Assembly: GCA_024195265.1 (NCBI GenBank)
Contig: JAJLRJ010000011.1
Span: forward strand, 21,958,095 to 22,022,094
DNA: 64,000 bases
Direction of reading: 5' to 3'
Source: Dendrophyllia cribrosa
Lineage: Eukaryota > Cnidaria > Anthozoa > Scleractinia > Dendrophylliidae
The position numbers and the translations under genes were made by a program. The notes beneath the pieces were generated by a model. That model saw nothing but the letters and a program-made list of their open reading frames with translations, was not told the origin of the DNA and did not search any database. Below are positions 1 to 9,658 of this stretch, piece after piece; positions within the stretch are counted from its first letter, which is position 1; each line of letters opens with the position of its first letter.

Positions 1-1160
1 GGATCTCTTGTTACTTTTTCAGCTTGATAAGACAAGTCGAAATAAATGAGGCTATAAAGAGATTTATAATTAGCTATATTCAATTGAGTTCCGCTATTAT
101 AATCATTTTTCCTCATTGCATAAGCCATGACATCATTAAATATTCTTACTTTCGATTCAGTGTCATAATCTGTTTCGGGATAAAACACCCCATTTCCATA
201 CTCTAATCGGCAGGTTGACAAGGATGAGTTATTATTTGCTGCATTCAGCTTAAAAGTGTCAAAGAGATACGGACTATCTTCTGCAACATCATCATTGGGC
301 GGAGCGGTTCTTTTCAGCCAAACAAAAATATGTTTAACATTATCAATACCAGCTGATATTTGAAAGTATCCTGATGATCGTGCAGGAGCTGATTGTTGAT
401 ATGTCTCCCTTAAATACTTCCATTGCGATTCTTTCAGGAATGAACTAACAAATTTGTCATAAAGAGAATCTTTTGGCGTTAATCTTGGCACCCAAAGCAA
501 AAACCGGGAAATGACAACTCTTCCAGCATCGGTGCCATTAGCCATATGAATTAATTCATCATCACTCTGGAGATTAATTTCGAATTGCAGCTGCATAGGA
601 ACCAGCAGCTTATCATCAAGTTCTTCGAAAAAGGCAAAACGATTTAATGGGATAATAGTATTAACATCTTTAGCGCCTCCAGCCCCATTGTTTTGAACTG
701 CTTGAGTTTGTAGCCGCCTCTCTTCAAATCCTGAATTCGTATCAGCTGTTGATGCATTCACATCTAAATACCAAAAACTGTTCTTTGCTACTGATCTGCT
801 GAAGTCATCGGAGTATTCTAACAAATTTTTAACAAAAGTAATTTTATGCAGATTATCAGGTTCACAAACGATTTTACCCGCAGATTTAAGCGTCATATGC
901 TTAATCAGGGAATGGGCACCATTTATTACTGTTATCCTATCAGCAGCCGCATATCCAACCCCATCTGCTAATTTCTGGAGTTGAAATTGCACTTCAAAAT
1001 AAGCATTATGCCAGTCATAAAACGCCGATCTATCATTGATGGTGAATTTATAACCATTCTTTCTTTGATGTTCTCCATTAGCTGGGGCTCTGATTACATC
1101 ATCCAACTGGAATCTTACTAATTCGTTTCTTTGTAAATATTCACTCGATCTAAAAGCCAT
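1..1160 (-). CDS. Major capsid protein candidate of a Polinton-like virus element (5' part, cut by window edge)
   Basis: I translated the minus strand from ATG at 1160 to the window edge and found 386 codons with no stop, so this is a long intact reading frame whose C-terminus lies outside the window. The start has the AATAAAAATG context shared by its neighbours. The protein begins MAFRSSEYLQRNELVRFQ and is rich in beta-strand-type sequence with aromatic clusters (YDWHNAYFEVQFQ near residue 45, FWYLDV near 128, FLLWVPR near 215, IFVWLKR near 275). No membrane segment is apparent. Length, all-beta character and position next to a packaging ATPase and penton-like gene fit a double jelly-roll capsid protein of Polintons, adintoviruses or Polinton-like viruses. 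That assignment is inference, because jelly-roll proteins have no short diagnostic motif. It is one of the few genes of this element without a visible break. Confidence 0.6.
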   Translation of the reverse strand, partial: MAFRSSEYLQRNELVRFQLDDVIRAPANGEHQRKNGYKFTINDRSAFYDWHNAYFEVQFQLQKLADGVGYAAADRITVINGAHSLIKHMTLKSAGKIVCEPDNLHKITFVKNLLEYSDDFSRSVAKNSFWYLDVNASTADTNSGFEERRLQTQAVQNNGAGGAKDVNTIIPLNRFAFFEELDDKLLVPMQLQFEINLQSDDELIHMANGTDAGRVVISRFLLWVPRLTPKDSLYDKFVSSFLKESQWKYLRETYQQSAPARSSGYFQISAGIDNVKHIFVWLKRTAPPNDDVAEDSPYLFDTFKLNAANNNSSLSTCRLEYGNGVFYPETDYDTESKVRIFNDVMAYAMRKNDYNSGTQLNIANYKSLYSLIYFDLSYQAEKVTRD

Positions 1161-1186
1161 TTTTATTAGATATATTATTTTTTTCA

Positions 1187-1626
1187 TTAAAGCTTTATTC
1201 TTCTGGTTCCTCTGGGGTTGATTCCTTGGCCAGATATTAGTCTATTCAATATATCATCAGCACTCTCCTGTTTTCTTGGCCGTTTCATCTGGATGGAACG
1301 CGGTCTTACAGCTGAGGCGGCCTGAGGTTGGTTTTTGGGCGCAACACCTGCGACCCCTTTCCTCATATTTCCAAGTTTTTTCATGATTAAATCACCAGAT
1401 TTTTCAGCCGCTGCTTTACCTAGTCTTTCCCCAGCGTGAGAAATTCCTGCGTCCAATGCTTTTTTCGCGACTGGCTTCGCGAATTTCTTGAAAACAGCTG
1501 ATGCCACTCCCTTCAAAGCTGGTGCCGCCATCTTTTTCAGCGGCTTAAAGATGGAATCAAAAATGACACCCGTTCCTTTATGCTTATAAACAAATTTCCC
1601 TAATGAGAAAATTCATATGCTTTCAT
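1187..1626 (-). pseudogene. Small Ala/Lys-rich basic protein, minor virion or membrane-active type; frameshifted near its start
   Basis: The visible open frame from 1531 gives 114 residues, very rich in Ala, Lys and Gly (MAAPALKGVASAVFKKFA at the start) and ending RGTRRIKL. The N-terminal 60 residues could form amphipathic helices, and the C-terminal half is basic. This resembles the small pVI/pX-type virion proteins encoded near capsid genes of adenovirus-like elements, but similarity is only compositional. The ATG at 1531 lacks the element's start motif. The motif TATAAAATG occurs at 1626, and from there the frame runs only eight codons before a stop. The frame leading into the 114-residue ORF is open back to just beyond a run of four T/A residues near 1605-1611. 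The likeliest reading is a gene starting at 1626 and broken by a one-base indel in that run. Its start motif overlaps the stop codon of the upstream gene. Confidence 0.5.
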
Positions 1627-1627
1627 T

Positions 1628-2390
1628 TTATATGGTCTTTTTTAATATTAGCGAGAATGCTGTGTCTGCACCATTTAGGTTGACAATTCTTCTTTTCCCA
1701 TCCGTGATATAGATTCGAATGGAGCTTATTGTGTTTTTATTCACCGGGCTGAATGTTACTCTCATGGGTTCAAGGGTAAAACTATATGATGCCTGCAGAA
1801 CAGATGTGGAAAAGGAATAAATGATATCAGTATCTGCCCCATCCACAAGCGAATCATTTGTCAAATCGCAATGAATGTTTAACAAGTCAGTATCTTGACT
1901 TAAATTTGGTACTCTGGGGCCAACATTAACTTTATCCTTCAGAATCTTTTTATCAAAACCCACAAGATCATGGAAATTACTTTGGGTGAAATCCAATTGA
2001 TAATTTTCAGCCAGTGTTATTGTTACTCTGAAGGTTGTGGTGTTGAAAGCCAGATTGATTGGAAAAACATTATCTTTTCCAGATTCTTTCACCACTGTTG
2101 CTTTTTGAATGAAATCATTAATCCCGGAATATGTCCAAACCCCAGCGGGGAAAGCGATATCCTGAAATGTTCTCCCGCTGTCAGAGGAGAACCTAATCAG
2201 TTGATTTCCATACTGGGCATTGATGTTATATATACCACGTAAAACTCATATTGATAATTCTATTAAGCCCAACAACATATTGTTCATTTGGCTCAAGAAT
2301 AATTGGCTGATTAAATTTTGTTGTGAAATTTTCCGGTTTGTTGCTGCCGTTCTTAACGGCGTAAGATGATAAAACAATTTCTCTCTCCAT
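1628..2390 (-). pseudogene. Penton-like (single jelly-roll) capsid protein candidate, frameshifted
   Basis: Two minus-strand open frames belong to one gene of about 250-265 residues. The first starts at ATG 2390 (ACATAAAATG context; MEREIVLSSYAVKNGSNKPE) and runs to a stop near 2226. The second is open through 1628, ends ILKKTI, and is continuous with sequence up to about 2230 in another frame. The break lies in a TATATATAA run at about 2226-2237, so an AT-repeat length change is the probable lesion. The product is rich in beta strands, Asn, Thr and Ile and has no membrane segment. The opening, with 'FTTKFNQPIILEPNEQYVVGL', matches the pattern I know from penton-like proteins of animal Polinton-type elements. 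The position between capsid and ATPase genes supports this. An alternative is another minor capsid or fibre-base protein. Confidence 0.5.
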
Positions 2391-2391
2391 T

Positions 2392-3420
2392 TTATGTTGT
2401 GAAATAGTTTCTATACACCTTTTCATGTTGGGCTTTATTGATCAATGCCTCTTTCAGAAGAAAATCGAGAATTGCAATCCCAGTATTTCTTATGTCGATG
2501 TTTGTATTCCCAGCAAGGATAGAGCCAATAATGACTTCAAGTTTCTGCAGAAGATCTTTCGGATTGGAGAAATAATGGACTAACCCACCGGCACCACCCC
2601 TTTTTCGGGTCTTGATTCCCGAGCCTTGAAATGTTCCTGCTTTCTTTGTGTAATACTTTATGTAATCATTTAATGCTTTCCTTGAACGGTCTATTCCTTG
2701 ATGTTGTATTTGCTTCTGTTTTTCAGTTATTTCCCCCTTTTTGAACTTTTTAGTCCAAGCCGCTTTGTAACCGTTTAATTGACTTCGTCTATGTTTTGCA
2801 TCGGTTAAAACGCTTTTCTCTGTTGCTGATAAATTTGGAGCATTAAGAGCCGCATTCACTGTATCATAAGTGAAGATATCCAGGTTATATAGTAATTTAT
2901 TTGCTCCCTCTTTATTATCTTCTTGATATCCTTCAGCATACTCTTCTTCATCATCCGGCGCCAGAGCATAATCAGGAGATTCATCTTCTTCATATTCAGG
3001 TGGGGAGTCAACAGAGCTGGAGTCACTTTCTCCTAACTCTTTCATTATTTCTGCATAGGTTGGTGGATTTGCAGGTAATTGTTTAGCTGCTTGCGGCGCA
3101 ACAATCTCATCATCAAACAAACCGGCAACATCCATTTCTTCAAATGGGTCGACTTCTGGGTAATAATCTATGCCTGGTTTGTCTCCAACGACTTTCTTTT
3201 TCCGTAGAGGTGGTAGCAGACTACCTTGGCGGGCTGATGCCCAATTAGATGTAATAACATCATCTAATTTCGATGTTATGGGTTTAAACATTTTACCATA
3301 TTCGATTTGACTTGTTTCTTCGCCTAACTTTTTTTGGGTGATGATATTATGAACGTAATTGATTTTCTTCCCCAAAGCAGATTTGCTTTTTGCAATTTGT
3401 TGCCATTTCAATAAACTCAT
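2392..3420 (-). CDS. Putative minor virion protein with two PPxY motifs and a C-terminal hydrophobic domain
   Basis: This intact 342-residue ORF starts at an AATATAAAATG motif. Its stop TAA is part of the start motif of the penton-like gene downstream. Residues 1-75 are basic and helical. Residues 115-165 are acidic and proline-rich and contain PPTY and PPEY, which match the PPxY motif bound by WW-domain ubiquitin ligases in late domains and in adenovirus protein VI. A Lys-rich helical part follows (about 185-250), then a glycine-rich linker (GSGIKTRKRGGAGG) and a final helical domain of about 75 residues. It shares the 68-bp divergent promoter with the ATPase gene. I do not recognise a named family. 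A role as a cement, core or membrane-lytic virion protein is inferred from the motifs and neighbours. Confidence 0.55.
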   Translation of the reverse strand: MSLLKWQQIAKSKSALGKKINYVHNIITQKKLGEETSQIEYGKMFKPITSKLDDVITSNWASARQGSLLPPLRKKKVVGDKPGIDYYPEVDPFEEMDVAGLFDDEIVAPQAAKQLPANPPTYAEIMKELGESDSSSVDSPPEYEEDESPDYALAPDDEEEYAEGYQEDNKEGANKLLYNLDIFTYDTVNAALNAPNLSATEKSVLTDAKHRRSQLNGYKAAWTKKFKKGEITEKQKQIQHQGIDRSRKALNDYIKYYTKKAGTFQGSGIKTRKRGGAGGLVHYFSNPKDLLQKLEVIIGSILAGNTNIDIRNTGIAILDFLLKEALINKAQHEKVYRNYFTT

Positions 3421-3488
3421 TTTATATTAGATCATATATAAATTTGGGTGTTCAACAAGATGTATAACAAGATGTACAACATAATAAA
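3421..3488. promoter_or_regulatory. Divergent intergenic promoter between the minor virion gene and the ATPase gene
   Basis: Only 68 bp separate two divergent start codons, so both promoters must lie here or within the genes. It contains a direct repeat, ACAAGATGTATA / ACAAGATGTACA, at about 3456-3478. Each end finishes in the element's start motif (TATAAAATG leftward, AATAAAATG rightward). Confidence 0.5.
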
Positions 3489-4124
3489 ATGAAGATTCCA
3501 AATTATGATTTCAATGATCCAATCACCAATTTCAGGCAGCTGTATCCTTTCATGCCTGATCGAGCTTTCAGAATGTTGATCTGCGGCCCTTCAGGATCAG
3601 GGAAGACAAATGTTCTTCTGGATATGATTCTGCGCCCGCTGCTGTATTATGATAAGATCTATCTCTATGCGAAAAATCTTGACCAATCAAAATATCAGCA
3701 TCTGTTGAAACAATTCCGCCAAATCAGCAAAGAAGCTGGGTATGAAATTGTGGAAGCGAGTCCCAATGATATCATCCCAGTTTCTGAATTGTCAGATAAT
3801 AATCAAAAACTGGTTGTTTTCGATGATTTTGTTTGCGAAAAGAATCAAAAGCCATTGATTGATTATTTTATCCAGGGCCGGCATAAGAATTGCTCTGTTA
3901 TTTATCTTTCGCAAAGTTATTTCAGAACGCCAAAAGATATCCGCTTGAATTGCTCGCATTTTGCCGTCTTTGAATTCCCCAGCAACAAGGAAATTGCCGC
4001 GCTCTGCCGAGAGAATAATGTCAGCAAAGAAGATTATTTGACTGCAACTAAGAATCCTCTTTCATTCCTCTATATTGATAAACCGAGGAAATTCACTTCA
4101 CAAAATTTTGATGAGCCCATATAA
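3489..4124 (+). CDS. Genome-packaging ATPase (FtsK/HerA-type, viral A32-like)
   Basis: This intact 211-residue protein has a Walker A motif GPSGSGKT at residues 33-40 and a Walker B strand with acidic pair VVFDD at 109-113. A Ser/Gln-containing strand follows (YLSQSYF, 139-145), as in the sensor motif of packaging ATPases. The N-terminal PNYDFNDPITNFRQL segment and the RxGRHxN-like stretch (FIQGRHKNCS, about 127-136) are typical of the small packaging ATPases of Polintons, virophages and related elements, which pump the genome into the capsid. Its length fits these compact enzymes of about 200-250 residues. The start has an AATAAAATG context, and the stop TAA lies inside the ATATAAAAATG start motif of the fibre gene. 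Family assignment is confident. The exact lineage (Polinton, adintovirus or Polinton-like virus) cannot be decided from this gene alone. Confidence 0.85.
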   Translation: MKIPNYDFNDPITNFRQLYPFMPDRAFRMLICGPSGSGKTNVLLDMILRPLLYYDKIYLYAKNLDQSKYQHLLKQFRQISKEAGYEIVEASPNDIIPVSELSDNNQKLVVFDDFVCEKNQKPLIDYFIQGRHKNCSVIYLSQSYFRTPKDIRLNCSHFAVFEFPSNKEIAALCRENNVSKEDYLTATKNPLSFLYIDKPRKFTSQNFDEPI

Positions 4125-4126
4125 AA

Positions 4127-5901
4127 ATGAGTTATTCTAATGGAATGTTGCAGGATCAAACAAGATCTGACTCAGCGGGAAGAGCGGGAAGGGACGGAAA
4201 AGACGGACTGCCGGGCGTTGGTTTTAAATTAACGCCTTCAGGGGATTATGATATTCAAAACAAAAAATTAACCAATGTCGCTGAAGGAACAGCGAATAAC
4301 GATGCAATCACAAAACATCAAGCTGATGTTCTTGAAACAACGGTCAATAACAAATTGATTCAACTCAAGGCAGATTCTCTTCAGGTTGATGGATCCTCTC
4401 ATATGACAGGAGACCTAGACCTTCGTGGAAACAAATTGATTTTTCCTGGAGAGATTGACATGGACCGGAAACTTATCATAAATCTGGACACGGATGAAAA
4501 CGATGATCACTCCGCAGTTAATATGCTCGCCCTGAAAAAATGGCACCCAAATGCTCCAGCACATACTCATGAAGTCACTAAAGACATTGATTTGAAAGGA
4601 CTTTTCAATGTTAAACATTCAAAGCAACAAACTTATCTTGATTTATCAGTGAACTATAACAATCTGATCTCGTATAATGATGCTAAGAATGTCTTTCTCA
4701 GCCGAAAAGAGACATTCCCAATGGAAACAAGCCTTGATATGGGAACTAATTTCATTTATAATGTGAAAGACCCAACAGCAGTCGATCAAGCAGTCAACAA
4801 AAAATATGTGGACCAGGAGGCAGCTAAGAAGCTTTCCATTGCAGGTGGAACAATGACTGGGCCACTTGATATGGGATCGGAGAAAATCATTGGTCTTCCC
4901 GATCCCGATCCAACAGCACCCAATGAAGCAACATCAAAACAATATGTCGACAGGCAACTAACCAGCAAGATAGTAGCTCTGGTAGAGGAACTAATGAAAA
5001 CAGAGGCTGAACTAAAAAAATATGTCAATGAATCGCATATATCTTCAACCTCCCACTTGAAGGATGAATTCAGATATTTGATGGAGGATGCGGATGAATC
5101 AAGATCTGAACATGATATGACAGTCACTGGAATAACTGATTTTGCAAGTTCACTCCATTTATTCAATAAAAAGGCTTATGATTTGCAAATTACCAAGTCT
5201 TTCTCTAATTTATATTCTGGGCGACTTGGTTTCAATATGTTAAGACTTCCAGAAGGGGAATATACGATTTGCATTGAATTCTTTCCCGCTTCAATGACGG
5301 ATGTGAGCGTTGACGTTGTTAGCACAAGTTTAATATCAATCAACAATCAACAAAAAAATTTGCGAAGTATTCAAGGTCAATTATTCATATGCATAAATGG
5401 CGGATTTCTCCACCAGAGTTTATTTATCTGGATCTGAAATGGCAAGGAACGTCGTCATCAGCTGTTCAAGGTCCAGCAAATCTGATTATTTATGGCGTCA
5501 AAGGTTCTCAACCAGATGTTGAAAGTTCTGTTTATGATTCTCCCTTTATTTTTGAAAATCAGCGCATGGTAATGCAGACAGATATTGATTTAAATAATCA
5601 TCAACTGATTGGGAATAAATCATCTTTTTTCTTGAGTGGATTTATGGAGGACCCAGCATTTTACATCAAGTTTAATGGAGATGATGATGATTTACTCATT
5701 CCTATTAAATGTAAATTAAAATCAGTTTTTGCTGAAATTTTGAATAAAAACCAAAGAATTTATCCAGCCATTACTCTTGAAATTAAGAAAAGAAATTTCA
5801 CATCAACCGCGACTGGAAGAAAACAAAAAATACCGATTAATCTCTCATTGAATGAATTTGATACTATACAAATTGAGGGTTGTCCAATACACACGAACTG
5901 A
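4127..5901 (+). pseudogene. Fibre-like attachment protein with collagen-like segment and phage-tail-type repeats; frameshifted
   Basis: The first frame (4127-5437) encodes 436 residues. It has a short collagen-like stretch near residues 17-32 (GRAGRDGKDGLPGVG), then several repeats with the pattern 'G.MTG.LDMG...I..L.DP....EA..K.YVD', typical of trimeric phage tail fibres (clear copies at about residues 105-125, 200-228 and 238-275). A predicted coiled coil follows (about 283-305), then a beta-rich C-terminal part. The frame then switches near 5385-5395: the continuation of the C-terminal domain is in another frame and is open to 5901. The last codons of the 436-residue ORF are therefore out of frame. 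The gene sits last on the element, right before the terminal repeat, as fibre genes often do. Receptor binding is inferred from architecture. The frameshift could also be an assembly error. Confidence 0.6.
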
Positions 5902-6003
5902 GTCGGGTCGTCAAACGTCCACCACGACCCGTCTAACCGGAAGTCAGGTCGTGGTTTTGGAAGCGGACGTTATCTGAGACACCTGACGACCCGTCACGAC
6001 CTA

Positions 6004-7063
6004 AGTCGACCCGTCTCAAATAAAAGTCAGTTCGTGAGAGACTTAGAAAAAATACACATGATGATATGAGAGGGGGTGAAATATGTTGACGGATCGTGAC
6101 GACCTGTCACGACCATACTCCACCCGTCTTAAAGAAAAGTCAGTTCGTGAGAGACTTAGAAAAAATACACGACATGATGATCTGAGAGGGGGTGAAATAT
6201 GTTGACGGATCGTGACGACCCGACTAGGTCGTGACGGGTCGTCACGACCATAGTCGACCCGTCTCAAAGAAAAGTCACTTCGTGAGAGACTTAGAAAAAA
6301 TTGAGGACATGATGGTCTAAGAGGGGGCGAATATGTTGACGGATCGTGACGACCCGACTAGGTCGTGACGGGTCGTCACGACCATAGTCGACCCGTCTCA
6401 AAGAAAAGTCACTTCGTGAGAGACTTAGAAAAAATTGAGGACATGATGGTCTAAGAGGGGGCGAAATATGTTGACGGATCGTGACGACCCGACTAGGTCG
6501 TGACGGGTCGTCACGACCATAGTCGACCCGTCTCAAAGAAAAGTCACTTCGTGAGAGACTTAGAAAAAATTGTGGACATGATGGTCTGAGAGGGGGCGAA
6601 ATATGTTGACGGATCGTGACGACCCGACTAGGTCGTGACGGGTCGTCACGACCATAGTCGACCCGTCTCAAAGAAAAGTCAGTTCGTGAGAGACTAGAAA
6701 AAATTGAGGACATGATGGTCTAAGAGGGGGCGAAATATGTTGACGGATCGTGACGACCCGACTAGGTCGTGACGGGTCGTCACGACCATAGTCGACCCGT
6801 CTCAAAGAAAAGTCAGTTCGTGAGAGACTTAGAAAAAATTGAGGACATGATGGTCTGAGAGGGGGCGAAATATGTTGATGGATCGTGACGACCCGACTGT
6901 GGTCGTGACGACCCGTCACGACCACAGTCGATCCGTCTCAGAGAAAAGTCAGTTCGTGAGAGACTTAGAAAAAATACACGACATATTAAACGGCTTTTGA
7001 GGGGGTGAAATATGTTGACGGGTCGTGACGACCCGACTTGGTCGTGACGACCTGTCACGGCAA
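6004..7063 (+). repeat. 135-bp tandem array with a perfect internal hairpin
   Basis: The motif TTCGTGAGAG occurs at 6031, 6144, 6279, 6413, 6548, 6683, 6817 and 6953, which gives spacings of 113, 135, 134, 135, 135, 134 and 136 bp. Most units contain GGTCGTGACG-GGT-CGTCACGACC, a perfect hairpin with 10-bp arms, and GAGGGGG(T/C)GAA followed by GTTGACGGATCGTGACGACC. Because the period is close to a multiple of three, the minus strand stays open through it. Those repetitive Arg-rich reading frames look like by-products of the repeat. Confidence 0.85.
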
Positions 7064-7065
7064 TA

Positions 7066-7446
7066 GACCAATATCACGCTAGTATGGCACAAAAATATAT
7101 TTAGTTTATTGGGGAAAAGAGCCCAGCATCAAATTCAGCATATCGATATTAGTAAAACTACAAAGTTTTGTAAAGATTGCTAGAAAACTGACGAAGATAT
7201 GAAATTTTAAAACTGAGCATTTTTACAAAGAAATGTATGGTGGACGGGCATAGATTGTAAAAAATTTCTTTGTAAAACTTGGGCCAGAGTACTAAGTTTC
7301 AAAAGTTCATATCTCCGTTAATGTACGAGCAATCTTTACGAAACTTTACAGTTTTACTAATATTGATGTGCTGAATTTGATCCTGGACTCTTTTCCCCAT
7401 TAAATTAAATATATTTTTTATGCCATGCTAGCGTGATATTGGTGTA
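7066..7446. mobile_element. Foldback MITE inserted in the viral terminal repeat (TA target)
   Basis: The ends are near-perfect inverted repeats: ACCAATATCACGCTAG at the left and the reverse complement of CTAGCGTGATATTGGT at the right. The similarity continues inward through TGGGGAAAAGAGCC / GGACTCTTTTCCCC and the CAGCA(T/C)ATC region. Removing it joins CACGGCAATA to GTCGACCCG, which recreates the array consensus. This supports an insertion with a TA or ATA duplication (7063-7065 and 7446-7448). No ORF is present. It is likely a non-autonomous Tc1/mariner-type element. Confidence 0.75.
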
Positions 7447-7465
7447 TAGTCGACCCGTCTCAGTA

Positions 7466-8939
7466 CACGTTCTAACATTGTTATATAACATTTGTTGGCG
7501 AAGTCCATCACGGTGAGCATGTGCTTGTGTTGAGCGCTGCTAGGTTTTCATGGCATCGCAAAAGGGTTGAATATCGTGTGGTTGAAATTATTCTTTGTTT
7601 AGAAAAGTTGAAATCATCTTTTTTCTCCTTTAGCAGAGATTATGATAATAAATTTTAGACAAAGGAAATTAAAAATTAAAATGGTTTGAAAATTATAAAC
7701 CGAAAAAAAATGGAACCAGATTATATACAATGGTTTTATGTTACGAATAAAACTCATTGTATTTGCGTATGATTTTACTGAGATATTTCAGTTGACTGAA
7801 CTCTGAGAGTGGACTTTCATAATTGTGTAACTAATCGAATGGTTACTGCTTGTTCAGTAAAACGACCAAGGCGGCTATTATATCACAACAGTAAATACAC
7901 ACTGCTGTTTAAAGTTGGGGTACTATTGAGACTATGAAGCTTCACGTTGATGTATGCCATGCAAAATTGAGAGGTGTAGCTATACTGGAAAGGCTTGATC
8001 AATGATTTGCATTTTCAGTTTTGTATTAATTTGTTGGGTCTATTTAAAGTTCACCTGACATTTAATGACATTTTAAACAAAAATGTATGGAAAACTTATT
8101 ATGCATTGATACTTCTTTCAGCTAATTTTGCTATCAAAAAGTAGCACTAGTGATGCAGCTTACCAGAAATGAAATTTATCTACACCAAGCTTATTACATA
8201 CTGCAATTATTTAGTTGAGACCAATTTGTCATTTAAAGTTGAACCATTTTTCGAAACAGGAACCTGGTTTTATAACGGAGAAAGGGTTTTTTACGTGTTA
8301 CTTCAGGTGTCATTGTAATAAATTATTGTTGGTCTCTTTCAGCCATACAAAACTACTTTTTCAACCTTAACACGCATGCCATCCTTGTAATTTAATAAAT
8401 TGCCATGAAGTCAATCTCTTTTGATAACTAGTAACATTTCCAGATCTTTATTACTAAATTACAGCAAATAACAAAACTGCTTCAGTGTTACTGTAATAAG
8501 AGTTAGAGAAAAATTCATCGAAAATGTTATTTGACTTTCATGATTGCCATTATTCATCCTTTCATGACATCATCATTATGGCTGTCAAGAACATAAAGCA
8601 TCAAGAACAAAAAACGCCACCTATTCACGTGCTTGGTAATGTGGGAGAACTTGGATAGCCGTGAGAACAACTGTTCGCAGACTTCGGTGTTTACATTCTG
8701 TGAATAAGAAAAATAAAGAAATTACTGTCGCAGACATGGATTTTGAGTATTCCATAATAATGGACATCAACAGCCATATAATAGTGGCTTCTTTATAAAT
8801 CTTTTTTCCCCTTTGTCTTTGAAGAATATGAACTGTTAAAAAATGGTTTTTAACTTCACTCTCCTGTTTAATATCCCTGATAGACCTATTGTCAGAATAA
8901 ATATAAAACATTGATACAAATGAAACAAAAAGGAATTCA
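7466..8939. other. No gene recognised; AT-rich host-like DNA
   Basis: I see no convincing reading frame, RNA gene or repeat with clear boundaries in these roughly 1.5 kb. Stop codons are frequent in all frames. An open stretch on the minus strand at 8621-8980 has no recognisable protein features and partly overlaps the following transposon end. Confidence 0.5.
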
Positions 8940-8943
8940 TTAA

Positions 8944-9654
8944 GGTGGCTGAACACAGTTTTACTGTACCTATGCGTCATTCATTGTCATTTTAAAACCA
9001 CTAACGTCTGGGCGCCCAGAATTGGTGAAGCATAAGATTAAGCAACAAGCTCTATATGTTGACATTTTTGTTGAGCTTTTAGGGTGTTGCCATGGCAACA
9101 TGGTGGATTATAAATCACTCTGCAATATTTGGTTTCATTTATTTTCAGAAAATCTATAGTCATTACATTTTGTCCATCATTTGTCTCCAGTAAACTCGTA
9201 AAAAAATTCGCATGTTAACATTCGCATGTTAATCTCCTTTGTTAGATTTCTAATTTCTGATGGCAGGTGAGCTCGGCATATAATTGTGCCAAATTTCATG
9301 AAATTCTAATGAATGGTACCGTAGAAATTAGCACATTTCCGAGGAAAGTCGTTAAAACATCCAGTGACAATTTAATGGTCAACTGCGCATGCGTTGCATT
9401 TGACTGGGTTCTCGATCCAAAGACAAAAATGACCAAAAAGGCAGTGTATTTTTCAATGGTTCTATATATTATCTATTGATTCAACAAACATTTTTACGAA
9501 CAACAAATTGTTTTATTTTAAGACGAAAAATAACATGCTGAACATAATAAAATGATTGCTGAATAGGCGCCATTTTTGTTTTTCTTAAAACTTTGCACGC
9601 TGACTCACATAAGCAGCTGAAATTGAAGACATGCGCAAACTGTGTTCAGCCACC
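8944..9654. mobile_element. TTAA-flanked non-autonomous element (piggyBac-like MITE)
   Basis: The inverted termini are GGTGGCTGAACACAGTT at the left and its reverse complement AACTGTGTTCAGCCACC at the right, a 17-bp perfect match. Both ends are flanked by TTAA (8940-8943 and 9655-9658), the target of piggyBac-type transposases. The 711-bp interior contains no transposase. A 70-codon ORF at 9267-9479 shows no recognisable domain. Confidence 0.75.
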
Positions 9655-9658
9655 TTAA

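Larger units (their letters stand above)
5885..7465 (+). repeat. Left-copy terminal repeat of the viral element
   Basis: The segment starts at the 3' end of the fibre gene. Its inner part (about 5885-5960) matches the reverse complement of 20800-20872, sharing GTCGGGTCGTCA-type sequence, ACGACCCGTCT and ACCGGAAGTCAGGTCGTG. The outer part is a tandem array (about 6004-7063) and resumes after a MITE with GTCGACCCGTCTCA at 7449-7462. Homology to an inverted copy at 20641-20872 identifies it as a terminal inverted repeat. The true outer end is uncertain. Confidence 0.7.

Noticed and set aside
5389..5901. Separate 170-residue protein downstream of the fibre gene
   Set aside because: It lacks the TAAAATG motif and its sequence continues the fibre C-terminal domain, so it is treated as the frameshifted end of that gene.
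6043..7058. Repetitive Arg/Ser-rich minus-strand reading frames across the 135-bp array
   Set aside because: They exist because the repeat period is near a multiple of three. The peptide simply mirrors the DNA repeat and has no start motif or domain.
8621..8980. 119-codon minus-strand ORF
   Set aside because: It has no recognisable domain, no codon or start signal, and it runs into the terminus of a TTAA-flanked transposon.
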